A DNA stretch of 64,000 bases from NCBI GenBank assembly GCA_963989385.1, contig OZ022508.1, positions 34,990,166-35,054,165 of the forward strand, written 5' to 3'. A program made the position numbers and the translations under genes. The notes below the pieces were generated by a model. The model had not been told where the DNA came from. It made no database searches and was given only the letters and a program-made list of their open reading frames with translations. Below are positions 22,806-33,504 of the stretch, piece by piece. Position 1 is the stretch's first letter, and each line of letters opens with the position of its first letter. Origin of the DNA: Ctena decussata (Eukaryota > Mollusca > Bivalvia > Lucinida > Lucinidae).

Positions 22806-23012
22806 ATTTATCATATGACGTCGCTGTTATTCAGTGGATAACGTCACGTCATAAAAATCGTATGACCCCAGGTGTAATAACATTTTGGCACGTACATGTA
22901 ACATCATTGACAATGTTTGTGTCAGCAATACGTTTTCTTATTGAAATGATGTTCATTTTTGAAGGCGATGAAACCCCATTTGAAAGAGTCATATGATAAA
23001 CAGAATCTTACA
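22806..23012. repeat. Partial inverted copy of the CATATGATAAA MITE family
   Basis: Starts TTTATCATATGACGTCG and ends CATATGATAAACAGAATCTT. Related to 9984-10338. Confidence 0.5.
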
Positions 23013-23319
23013 CTCATGGTCATTTCATATGTAATTTTCTAAGCTCACCAAAGGCTCATTTCATAAATATCTGCAGTGGCAGCATGATGTCCTTTCTTAA
23101 GCTCTGTTTCTGTGATAATGGGCAGACACCCAAGTCACAGCATTCTGAAGAATTCTTGTTTATATGTACCATATTAATCATAATAAAGGCCCCCACTCTA
23201 ATAAAGGCTCTTGCCTCTTGCCAGAGATAACAGAAATAATGTTATATTGACTCTCTAACCTCTGTGTTTTCATCAGTTTTACAAAGAGGAACAACATGAA
23301 TTCATGTTCTCTTTTCTGG

Positions 23320-23450
23320 AAGATGCAGGTCTTTGAATGAGGTCCACTCTTCAAGGAAAGAATTTGCTCCTAGAGGAGCAAATTTTTTTTTTGAAGAGGT
23401 GACTCTTTTGAAAAGGGAGGCAAAGAAAGGGAAAATAGTAAATTTGCTTC
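23320..23450. repeat. Foldback repeat (AAGAATTTGCTCC family)
   Basis: Inverted arms AAAGAATTTGCTCCTAGAGG / AGGAGCAAATT within TCCACTCTTCAAGG..AGAGGTGACTCTTT. A sister palindrome is at 26375-26440. Confidence 0.6.
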
Positions 23451-23655
23451 ATCTGAAAGTATATCTATTTGCCTTAATAGTGTTTATTAGACATATGTTG
23501 GCTGTGGCTGATTTACTACTCTTATGGCTTAAAATACCACCCCCACTCCTTTTCATAAAATGCAATGCCCCCAGGGCATTTAATAAGATTTCTATGGTAA
23601 ATTAGAACAAATGTTGTGCTCTAGTTAAGTTTTTCTATTCAATGTAAACTTTCAG

Positions 23656-23858
23656 CTTTACCTTTGAAATATGGTTGGCACTGGACACTGGTTACACAAC
23701 AGGCCCTTATCCAATCATCTGTAGCGAGGGAAGTACTGTGTGTTTATGGATGGAGAATGGTTTTGTCAAGGGTCGCTATGGTGACAGCACTGTAAGTGGG
23801 GTGGTGCCTTTATATGAAGACCTGTGGTATAATATCATCTTTAGACACAGTATTGAAG
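23656..23858 (+). CDS. Thrombospondin-LamG gene, exon 8 (LamG domain, middle)
   Basis: The exon completes a Ser and reads FTFEIWLALDTGYTTGPYPI, ICSEGSTVCLWMENGFVKGR, YGDSTVSGVVPLYEDLWYNI and IFRHSIE. FTFEIW, PII, the G-F-V-x-x-R-YGD strand and W-Y-x-I are the usual second to sixth strands of LamG/jelly-roll domains, which bind glycans or protein partners outside the cell. The alternative that this is a pentraxin-like domain seems less likely. 203 nt; phase 2 in, phase 1 out. Confidence 0.9.
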
Positions 23859-24092
23859 GTAATAAATTATATACTAATATACTTACGAATGTAATTCGAA
23901 GCCTGATTGGATAGCGTAAAAAATTTGCAAAAAAACAGATGTCATTATGAGAAGACGCTGCAAGCTCATTGGCTGATGTTTGGTTTTTTGTTGCTGACAG
24001 CTATAGCAATGAGTGCAAAGTAGTATATCTTGCGATATAGGCATCTGATCTTTCTGTCTGTCTGTCACACTGTTTTTCTGTCCCTGTCTTAA

Positions 24093-24565
24093 AGGTCCCA
24101 TAGCTCTATCAGCATGAAAAATTTTGTCATGAGGTATCGCTGCAAGCTTCGCACTATAGTTTAGTCATTGTAAATGACCGTGATTAGCCAGCTTTTAACA
24201 AATAAAACATCGTTGAGCTTCCCATAAAAAGGATTTGAAAACTCATTTGGGTCATTTTAGTTGGCAACTAAAATGACCTACTTTCGATTTCATAAAATGG
24301 TAAAAATACAATGTACAGGCGTGGAGTCCCAATCTCTATCCCGCCTATGTTTATATAGCATTGCTGGGCGGAAAACCAGTACAGAAAATTGTATTTTGTG
24401 AGCGATTTTTTATTTTTTAAAAACTTGTTTTCTCTACCTTTTGCCAGTTGTATGACTCAATATATGCACACCAACCCACATTTTATAACAAAATGTGAAG
24501 GTTGAACTTTTTTTTACAATGGTTTGAGTTTACGCATTTTTACCGCTGATAGGACTATGGAGACT
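24093..24565. mobile_element. MITE with TTAA target duplication (family T), copy A
   Basis: The ends AGGTCCCATAGCTCTATCAG and, inverted, AGTCTCCATAGTCCTATCAG are flanked on both sides by TTAA (24089-24092, 24566-24569). The middle contains TTAGTTGGCAACTAAAATGA. Copies at 46923-47481 and 52730-54119 share ends and TTAA, so TTAA-specific integration of the piggyBac/Kolobok kind is likely. Confidence 0.75.
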
Positions 24566-25470
24566 TTAATATTTGCGTCGACTCTAGCATTTAAGTCCAT
24601 TCAAATGACATTTTCTATGAGACCACTGCACTCATGGTTCTCAAATTTCATATACAGCATGAACAGACTGCAGGGTTTCAGAATGGTAAAAAATTCAGCC
24701 AGGTGGAGAATCAAAGATGGGTACCATTTCTAAAAATAATAAAATCGACAAAAGCAACTTTTTCTTCAGTTCTCCAGAAGCACTGGGTATATTTTTCTGA
24801 AATTTTACATGGAGATTTAGTGACCTTGGTTTAGAAAAGCATCAAAATGAAAAATATTTGTAGCAGAATTAGGTCACACTGACCTACTTTCTGTTTACAA
24901 GTCCAGTTTTGCTGAAATGCCAATATCTCTTGAAATGCTGAACAGATTTTGGTGAGATTTAATCAGAATGATCCTTAAATGGAGTTGTTGTTTTTTTCAA
25001 ATTTATGCTAATAGACCTTCCAAGATGGCCGTTGGCTGCCATTACGGAAAATAGGAAAAACATGAAAGGGACAATATTTTGAGAACCCATGAATGGAGTT
25101 AGACCAACTTTGTGTCAGAATGATCCTTGCATAAAACTATTTCAATTTTTGGCAAAATGATCATCCAAGATTGCTGTCATCCACTGTTATTAAAAACAGC
25201 TAAAAAACTTTAAAAAAAATAGCCAAACAAAAAAAAAACAAAACATGAAAATAGCAAAAATTATATGAAACCGACAATGTCCCATGGGCCGCTGAATGGA
25301 TATTGAGCAAATATATGTCAAAATGATGCTTCATGCAATGATTTCTTTATGTGAAAGCACAAAGCAGGTACAACACAGCATTTTGCAGAATTCTTGTTCT
25401 TACTGTAATTATACTGGTATACAGATGGTCATGATTTTTATGTGTGGAAAGTTTAAGTTGAAGATGTCAA
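24566..25470. other. Intron 8, diffuse repeats
   Basis: Loose repeats with GACCTACTTTCTGTTT and AAGATGGCCGTTGGCTGCCA type phrases and A-rich tracts. No coding signal beyond short chance frames. Confidence 0.4.
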
Positions 25471-25545
25471 TTAAGGTTCCGCAATACACTTCGGCCAGAA
25501 ATCTGGTCCAAAATGGCCGAAGTGTACTGCAGAACCTTAACTCCA
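25471..25545. repeat. Perfect foldback repeat
   Basis: ATTAAGGTTCCGCAATACAC..TTCGGCC faces GGCCGAAGTGTACTGCAGAA..CCTTAA. Confidence 0.75.
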
Positions 25546-25774
25546 TTAATGCCTAGGGTCCTGCAAATAGGACATAGGCACATTGCAGACTGGGATCAGA
25601 TATGTCAAAGCACGATGTCTGATCAAAGCCTACACTATTTGCTTAAAATCAAATAAAAATGATAAACTTAACCAGAAACCCCATAGTTGAAAATTGGACT
25701 CATCCATTTGATAAGGCTAGAGTTTTCCACAGGGCATATATTGTTTATAAATATTTTATAATATTTTCTTTCAG

Positions 25775-25845
25775 ATCAAACAATTTCCATCTTTGTAAAT
25801 GGTGCACAAGATGGTGTTACCACCGGAGTAGCTCTGTTAGATTTT
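25775..25845 (+). CDS. Thrombospondin-LamG gene, exon 9 (LamG domain)
   Basis: This short exon (71 nt) completes an Asp and reads QTISIFVNGAQDGVTTGVAL plus LDF, the I-x-I-F-V-NG strand that follows the W-Y-x-I strand in LamG domains. The acceptor TTTTCTTTCAG is strong. The donor TTTT|GTAAGTT is the first unit of a 23-bp tandem array in which the same donor recurs 20 times. Phase 1 in, phase 0 out. Use of any later donor would read GTA AGT TAA and stop. Confidence 0.9.
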
Positions 25846-26302
25846 GTAAGTTAAAATACTGTAATTTTGTAAGTTGAAATACTGTAATTTTGTAAGTTGA
25901 AATACTGTAATTTTGTAAGTTGAAATACTGTAATTTTGTATGTTGAAATACTGTAATTTTGTAAGTTGAAATACTGTAATTTTGTAAGTTGAAATACTGT
26001 AATTTTGTAAGGTAAAATACTGTAATTTTGCAAGTTAAAATGCTGTAATTTTGCAAGTTAAAATACTGTAATTTTGTAAGTTAAAATACTGTAATTTTGT
26101 AAGTTAAAATAATGTAATTTTGTAAGTTAAAATACTGTAATTTTGTAAGTTAAAATGCTGTAATTTTGTAAGTTAAAATACTGTAATTTTGTAAGTTAAA
26201 ATACTGTAATTTTGTAAGTTAAAATGCTGTAATTTTGTAAGTTAAAATACTGTAATTTTGTAAGTTAAAATACTGTAATTTTGTAAGTTAAAATACTGTA
26301 AT
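25842..26302 (+). repeat. 23-bp x20 minisatellite seeded on the exon 9 splice donor
   Basis: Twenty units follow one another with exact 23-bp spacing; donor GTs fall at 25846, 25869, 25892 and so on to 26283. The unit reads ATTTTGTAAGTTGAAATACTG plus two bases. Sixteen units keep GTAAGT; 25938 is GTATGT, 26007 GTAAGG, and 26030 and 26053 GCAAGT. The first unit's TTTTGTAAGTT straddles the real exon/intron boundary. Confidence 0.95.
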
Positions 26303-26369
26303 GGCTTTAAGGTGGATGGGCACACTGTCAGGGAAATTCTCTGCCATTTTCATGTTTGCTTACCTTCTC

Positions 26370-26470
26370 AATGGGGGACAACTCTTAAAGGAAAGAATTT
26401 GCTCCCTAAGGAGCAAATTCTTTACTTTAAGAGTAGACCCCTTCTGAAAGGCTTCATTATCCAGGGAGGC
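26370..26470. repeat. Foldback repeat (AAGAATTTGCTCC family)
   Basis: CAACTCTTAAAGGAAAGAAT..TTGCTCCC faces GGAGCAAATTCTTTACTTTA..AGAGTAG. Confidence 0.6.
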
Positions 26471-26724
26471 AAACAGGAAGTCACAAAATTTCTTTGCCTT
26501 TGCACGGCACCCTTTGCGCTCATTTTTCCATGAACTTCGAAAAAATGAAATTATGGTACATTTAATTTTAAAACTAATATGAGCATCGTTGCCAATTTTT
26601 AAGAGCAACGTTTGTAAAATATATGACAAAAAGCTGTCACTAGCCAACAGGTAAGCTGCTTACGTTAAACGACTGTCGCCATGACCTGACGTCCAGTGGA
26701 ACGTTACGACGGCCAATGGCATTT

Positions 26725-29700
26725 TTAGCTCACCTGAGCCGAAGGCTCAGAGGTGAGCTTATACACCTTTCCTATAATTCAGAGTCTGTTCGAGTTTTGT
26801 CCCTTGCAACGCCTATGACGTCATCTATAGGATAGGCTATTGTTTCTCATTGTGTTACCAAATAAATGCCGGTTTTCCGTATATTCAAAACTAACATTCA
26901 ACGGTTAAGATTAAGACAACTATTTTGCTCCAACTATATTTAGCTCTTTCTTTGTCGGAAAATAAGCTTTAAAACTTATAGCATATGGGAATTTGACATA
27001 AAATTAAAAGATTTCCGACTAAAATTTCGGGCCAAAATTACCGTAATCGATAGAGTATGTATCACCAGTACAGCTTCCAAAACATAAGGAAAGAAAATCG
27101 CGGAAGATGTTCAGACCGTTATTACAAAAGATACAAAACGAACGATTCGCTGAATATAAAGCAGACACACGCTAAAAATGACAACAAAGTGTGCTGACAT
27201 GGAATTTGTTTGTGTAATCACCGAATCGCGCGCATTGACGCAATAAACACACACCTGTGATTGTACCTAGACACATGTTCCAAAGGCAGCTTTGACACCT
27301 ACCGTCAAATGGAAACGATCAAATAAATAAATTAATACCGAAGATAGTAAGAGATGAAAAAAAATAATATAATTTCAACCTTGGGTTCAAACATACGGTA
27401 AACTGTCTTGATGCTGATGCTTGTAGATCGCACAAGAACCCATAAATATCAGCGCTATAATCCGTCCGGTAATAATGCGTAGTTACTATCTGAATGCTTA
27501 TGTTTTACCTGTCGGAAAAATGGAAAAAAACTTTTCAGATTTACGAAACTTATTTATACGAAATGTAACTCTTTTATATTGAGCAAACGTGAATGAATTG
27601 CCGGGGTGTTAAAATACGGCGTCGATGAAACGGGTCATGAAAATCATGAGCGATTTGTCGGGATTCTCAATATGATATTAAAATAAATAAATAAAAAAAT
27701 ATATATCAATTAAAAATGTCACATGACAACAGGGCAATTATACTTTAATTTGGTCTTTCAATGATTTTTTTGCAGTTCACATTTACAAAACGTCTGCTTT
27801 ATGCATGTTATGTGTGCTTGCAGTTGTACTGAATTAGGGATACTCCTATAGATGACGTCACAGGCTAATTGGGTAGATAACTCGTGCTCGACTTTATCGA
27901 TTTATAGGAAAGGTGTATAGGATGGGAGTCGAGCCGTCGTCCGTCCGTGGGTGCGTGGGCCCCTAGGTGCGTCAACACTTTCAAACATAAATATCTCAGA
28001 GACCAGTGGGCCGATCGCAATCAAATTTTATCTGAAGCATCATTTGGGTGGGGGAAAGGCTGCCTTAGGTTTTGGTGCCGACCAGCTCAGAACTCTGGTT
28101 TCCATGGCAACAGATAGCCCCCATAGGGTTATAATGGGGAAAATGGCGTCATCACGTTTTCTCAACTGCTTTTGATTAGATCCTTATCATACTTGCAGGT
28201 ACTGATGACATACACAAGAGCTTGGATGAGTTCGAAATTTGGCCGGATTCGAGCACAGACTACGGAGTTAGCTGCCCTTGAGCATTTGAAAAAAATCCCA
28301 TAGGGTTATAATGGGGAAAATGGCGTCATCACGTTTTCTCAACTGTTTTTGCTTAGATCCTTATCATACTTGCAGGTAATGATGACATACATAAGAGCTT
28401 TGATGAGTTCGAAATTTGGCCGGATTCGAGCACAGACTACGGAGTAAGCTGCCCTTGAGCGTTTGAAAAAAATCCCATAGTGTTATACTGGAGAAAACAA
28501 CGTCATCACATATTTTTAGAAAAACTTTGTCATCGCTCTAGCACCTACATTTCTCAGCAGAGTTTAAAATAACTTCACACAAATGTAGGGCATGACAATA
28601 TCTCGAGCAAGTTAGACTTTCAGGATGCTGCGCCCAAGGTCAAGGTCAGTGTGGCTATTTTTAGAAAAACTTTGTCAGCACTCTAGCACCTACATTTCTC
28701 AGCAGATTTTAAAATAACTTTACACAAATGTAGGGTATGACAATATCTCGAGCAGGTTTGACTTTCAGGATGCTGCGCCCAAGGTCAAGGTCACTGTGGC
28801 TATTTTTAGAAAAACTTTGTCAGCGCTCTAGCACCTACATTTCTCAGCAGATTTTAAATCAATTTCACACAAATGTAGGGCATGACAATATCTCAAGCAA
28901 GTTTGACTTCCAGGGTGCTGCGCCCAAGGTCAAGGTCACTGTGGCTATTTCTAGAAAAACTTTGTCAGCGCTCTAGCACCTACATTTCTCAGCAGATTTT
29001 AAAATAAATTCACACAAATGTAGGGCATGACAATATCTCGAGCAAGTTCGACTTTCAGGGTGGGTGCCCAAGGTCAAGGTCACTGTGGCTATTTTTAGAA
29101 AAACTTTGTCATCGCCCTAGCACCTTCATTTCTCCATGGATTTTGAATCAACTTCACACAAATGTAGGGTATGACATTATCTCAAGCAAGTTCGACTTTC
29201 AGGATGCTGTGCCTAAGGTCAAGGTCACTGTGGCTATTTTTAGAAAAACTTTGTCAGCGCTGTAGCACCTACATTTCTCAACGGATTTTAAAATAAATTC
29301 ACACAAATGTAGAGCCTGACAATATCTCAAGCAAGTTTGACTTTCAGGGTGCTGCACCCAAGGTTTTTGATTACATCTCAATTATACTTGCAGGTAATGA
29401 TGACATACATAAGAGCTTGGATGAGTTCGAAATTTGGCCGGATTTGAGCACAGACTACGAAGTTTGCTGCCCTTGAGCATTTGAAAAAATCCCATGGTCT
29501 TATAATGGAGGAAACAACGTCATCACATTTTCATTTTTCATCGGATCCTCTTCATACTTGCAGGTAATGAGGATATGCATAAAAGCTTGGATTAGATAGC
29601 ATTTCGGCTAGATCCCACCACTGACTATGGAGTACCTGCCCTGAGCATCCAAAAAATCAATGTCGCCACTTTTTCTTGGTTTCTACTGATCCGATCCTTT

Positions 29701-30001
29701 TCAAACTTGCAGGTAATGAGGAAATGCATAATATCTTAAGCAAGTTCAAATTTTGGCCAGATCAGGCCAACCACTACAAAGTTAGCTGCCCTTGACAGCT
29801 CTGTCTATTGTGCTCTTGATCGGATACTTTTTAAACTTGCATATATTAAATGAGGGCATACATAATGTTTTGGATGAGTTTAATTTTCAGCCTGATTGGA
29901 CCACTGACTGTGGAGTTAGCTGCCCTTGAGCATCTTAAATATCCCTATAGGTTTACAATGTCTCTCAGGTGAGCAATTGTTGCCCTTTGGGCTACTTGTT
30001 T
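26725..30001 (-). mobile_element. Pearl/DINE-like element (AGCTCACCTGAGCCGAAGG family), copy 2, interrupted
   Basis: Collinear with 11078-13360 from hairpin (26728-26762) to the tail TCTCAGGTGAGCAATTG and GCCCTTTGGGC, with the same two classes of tandem unit. Just after the hairpin it is split by a 1.15-kb insertion (26764-27915). Confidence 0.65.
26764..27915. mobile_element. TIR element inserted in pearl-like copy 2, TATA duplication
   Basis: The ends CACCTTTCCTATAATTC and, inverted, CACCTTTCCTATAAATC are flanked by TATA (26760-26763, 27916-27919). The uninterrupted sister at 11108-11120 reads GAGCTTATAGGATGGG with one TATA. Further inside, CTATGACGTCATCTATAG and CTATAGATGACGTCA are also inverted. 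No transposase was seen, so it is non-autonomous. Confidence 0.8.
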
Positions 30002-30190
30002 GTTTAAGTGCTGTTGCATACCAGTGACATTGCATGACTGACTGCATGTTGTACATGGAAGTATGTCAAACAATGTTTCTCCGAAATAGGTTCATCTAAG
30101 GAAAGTCAGAGGGAATGTATTTATAGCCATATTAATATGATAATTTAGGATATTCTGTGTCTGTTTCTTAAACCCCTATCGTTACTTTAT

Positions 30191-31588
30191 TAGGGCCCCG
30201 CCAGACGAAGTCTGCGGAGGCCCTATAGTAATCACCTTGTCCGTCCGTCTGTCCGTCCGTCCGTCCGTCCGTCATCATTTCGTGTCCGCTCAGTAACTCT
30301 GAAACCGTTAGAGATATTTTCACGAGACTTTGTACAAATGTAAAGCATCATCAGACGATGTGCAGAGAACAAGAACCATAACTCTGCCTACATTTTTAAT
30401 TGAATTATGCCCCTTTGTAATTTTGAGTACAGAAATCGTGTCCGCTTCATAACTCTGAAACAGTTAGAGATATTTTCACGAGACTTGGTACAAATGTAAA
30501 GCATCATCAGACAATGTGCAGAGAACAAGAACCATAACTCTGCCTACATCTTTACTGAATTATGCCCCTTTGTAATTTTGAGTACAGAAATCATGTCTGC
30601 TTCATAACTCTGAAACCGTTAGAGATATTTTCACGAGACTTGGTACAAATGTAAAGCATTGCCAGACGATGTGCAGAGAACAAGAATCATAACTCTGTCT
30701 ACAATATTTACTGAATTATGCCCCTTTGTAATTTTTAGTGCAGAAATTTTGTCTGCTTCATAACTCTGAACCCGTTAAAGATATTTTCACGAGACTTGGT
30801 ACAAATGTAAAGCATCATCAGACGATATGCAGAGAACAAGGACCATAACTCTGCCTATGTTTTTTACTGAATTATGTCCCTTTGAAATTTTGAGGGCAGA
30901 AATCGTGTCCGCTTTTTAACTCTGAAACCGTTTGAGATATTTTCACATGACTTGGTACAACTGTAAATCATCATCAGACGATGTGCTGAGAACAAGAATC
31001 TTAACTCTGCCTACACTTGTTACTGAATTATGCCCCTTTGTATTTTTTTTTTAATATAAAAATCGTGTCCGCTGTATAGCTTTTAAAGCATCAAAGATAT
31101 TTTCATAGAACTTGTACATAATATAAAACATCATCAGACAATGAGCAGAGAATAAGAACTGAAACTTCATCTACATTTTTTACGGAATTATTCCCCTTTC
31201 TAGTTGACAGTCTGGAAAACATGTTCAACCTCTAACTTTAAAATTGTTGAAGATATTTTCACAAAACTTTGTACAAATATGAACATTATCAGACAATGAG
31301 TAGAGAAAAAGAACCATAACTACAACTTCATTTTTAACAGAGTTATTACCCTTTGTTATTTTAAGTACTTCATAGAGTTGTTGCCCATGCTTTAATCAAT
31401 CATGATTTGGTATTTTGCCCATATCTTGATGATACTACCAGAGGCTTAATTTCATTAACATATTGAATATGAAGGAACAACATGATAACAGAAAGCTGGT
31501 TTTGTTATTTCTGGTTGGGCCATATGACTTAAATGTTGTCAACAGTTTCATAAAGGCGGGGCCCTATTAGTTACCATGTTTCTAGTTT
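30191..31588 (-). mobile_element. Pearl/DINE-like element (AGGGCCCCGCCAGACGAAG family)
   Basis: Hairpin AGGGCCCCGCCAGACGAAGT and its arm (30192-30226), (GTCC)n microsatellite (30238-30273), then about eight units of 155-180 bp with GAGATATTTTCACGAGACTT and AAGCATCATCAGACGATGTG. The tail carries the half hairpin GGCGGGGCCCTATTAG. Confidence 0.6.
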
Positions 31589-31594
31589 CTTTGG

Positions 31595-31704
31595 TTATAA
31601 GACAGGGGTTTTCCCTTCCAAAACAATCTCAAAGATTTAGATCTGTCTTGTAAGACAGATCTAGATCTTTGAGATTGTTTTGTAAGAGAAAACCTTATTT
31701 TATA
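31595..31704. repeat. Foldback MITE (AAAACAATCTCAAAGAT family)
   Basis: GACAGGGGTTTTCCCTTCCA..AAACAATCTCAAAGA faces its inverted copy around the centre CTTGTAAGACAG. Confidence 0.75.
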
Positions 31705-32253
31705 GCTGCATTACACAAGACTGATTTAGATATTTGCAGGTAAGTTTGAAGAGTAAACTCTCGTCATAACAGAATATTTACACTTGCCACTGACTTCTCA
31801 TAGGTAAATGTATTAGAGCAACTGGCTTCATACACCGATGAATGACAATTGATCATGTCACATTGTCGTCAAGCAACATCTGAGGTAAACAAACGTCTTG
31901 ATTGGTCCAAGTAACGTTTGATTGATGCCACGTTATGGTGACGGCTGTTCAACGTAATGGCCGAATAGGTCGTAACTACATTTTCTTCAATGCATATCTT
32001 GCATATTCTACATTAAATTACAACGAAAACACCACAGGAAGGGTCTAAAAGTAAAGTGTAAATATAAGAATAAAAATTTGATTTTTCAGCATTCATCGGG
32101 TGAAGAAGCCAGTTGTCATTGCTAAAATTCTACAAGAAGTGGAATTTTAGCTCCACCCACTGGCTTCATCACACAATGAACGCTGAAAAATCAAATTTCA
32201 ATTCTTAAATAAATACAGTCTGAATGAAATTTTTTACATCTTCTTTTCCGTAG

Positions 32254-32340
32254 GCTGCCTTAAGTGCCACTGAGGGTCTGGTGATGTACATTGGTAAAGA
32301 CAACGCCGCCAATACTTACTTCAGGGGAACAATAGATGAG
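32254..32340 (+). CDS. Thrombospondin-LamG gene, exon 10 (LamG domain)
   Basis: From acceptor TTTTCCGTAG the exon reads AALSATEGLVMYIGKDNAAN and TYFRGTIDE, 29 codons in phase 0 at both ends. L-x-M-Y-IG-K/R-D..YF-x-G-x-IDE is the hallmark penultimate strand of LamG jelly-roll domains, leading into the 'IDEIRLY' strand of exon 11. The donor is GTAACA. A foldback MITE begins about 15 bp beyond it. Confidence 0.92.
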
Positions 32341-32354
32341 GTAACAGCAGGGTT

Positions 32355-32655
32355 CGAGGTTATAAAACTTGAGAATAATCTCAAACTCAAAATAAAGCAC
32401 ACTGAATGGCTGCTTCCGATGCACATTTAATCTCAAACTCAAAATAAGGCACACTGATTGGCTGCTTCCGAGCATGTGCTCGAAGCACAAACTCAAAATA
32501 AAGCACACTGATTGGCTGCTTCCGAGCATGTGCTCAAAGCACAAACTCAAAATAAAGCACACATATTGGCTGCTTCCGAGCATGTGCTTGAAGCAGCCAA
32601 TCAGTGGGCTTTATTTTGAGTTTGAGAATGTACTCAAGTTTTATAACCTCTGGGC
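32355..32655. repeat. Foldback MITE with one arm amplified
   Basis: The ends GGTTATAAAACTTGAGAATA and, inverted, GAGGTTATAAAACTTGAGTA frame it. The left arm phrase CTCAAAATAAAGCACACTGA..TTGGCTGCTTCCGAGCATGT occurs four times in tandem before the single inverted right arm. An unamplified relative is at 35254-35385. Confidence 0.8.
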
Positions 32656-32790
32656 CAGGTTTCTTTGTGTTTTTGTCTTGTCTGCAATGATGTAGATTTT
32701 TGCTTTTCCTGTGTTGCCGGCGTCACCTTTTGTCGAAATTTCTGGTTTAGCTCTGTCATGTGACAATGTGCTAACAGGTCAGACACCACC

Positions 32791-33504
32791 TTCTCTGCTT
32801 TAGATACCACTGTACGGTATAGTGGTTGATTTGATTTTGTCATCTCAGTTTTAGATATCACTATGGTAAAGCAGATGACTTGATTTGTTATCTCTGTTTT
32901 ACACATGGCTATGCAGTAGAGCAGTTGACTTGATTTTATACAAATGTACAGTATAGCAGTTGACTTGATTTTGTAATCTGTGTTTTAGATACAACTGTAC
33001 AGTATAGCTGTTGACTTGATTGTGTAATCTCTGTATAAGATATGACTGTACAGTATAGCAGTTGACTTCATTTTTTAATCTCAATTTTAGATAAAACTGT
33101 ATAGTGTAGCAGTTGACTTGTTTTTTGTAGTCTCTGCTTTAGAATGACTGTACAGTCTAGCAGTTGACTTGACCTTAATTGTTATTTCTGTTTTAGATAC
33201 AACTGTCAAGGATAGGGGTCGACTTGATTATATAACCTATTTAGATGCTATCGCATCTGTACTGCTATACCATACAGTGTAGCAGTTGACTTGATTTTGT
33301 AATCTCTGTTTAAGATATGACTGTACAGTATAGCAAGTTATTTGATTTTGCATTCTCTGTTTAAGGTACCACCATACAGTATAGTGGTTTTCATAGCTTT
33401 TTTTTGAATGACTGTACAGTACCAGTTGACATGACTTTGTAATCTCTATTTTAGATACACCTGTACAGTATAGCAAATTATTGATTTTGCAATCTCTGTT
33501 TTAG
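32791..33504 (+). repeat. About 14-copy array seeded on the exon 11 splice acceptor
   Basis: Repeats of about 50-60 bp share TAATCTCTGTTTTAGATA, then ACTGTACAGTATAGCAGTTG and ACTTGATTTTG. The final copy is the real acceptor and first 27 coding bases of exon 11 (CTGTTTTAG at 33496-33504). Many decoys keep TTTTAG|AT. Read in the exon frame, decoys give IQLYSIAVDLIL and then TAA. Confidence 0.9.

Noticed and set aside
25817..26056. Minus-strand frame rich in YNISTYKITVFQ-like repeats
   Set aside because: Translation of the 23-bp donor minisatellite; the repeat is better explained as DNA-level duplication.
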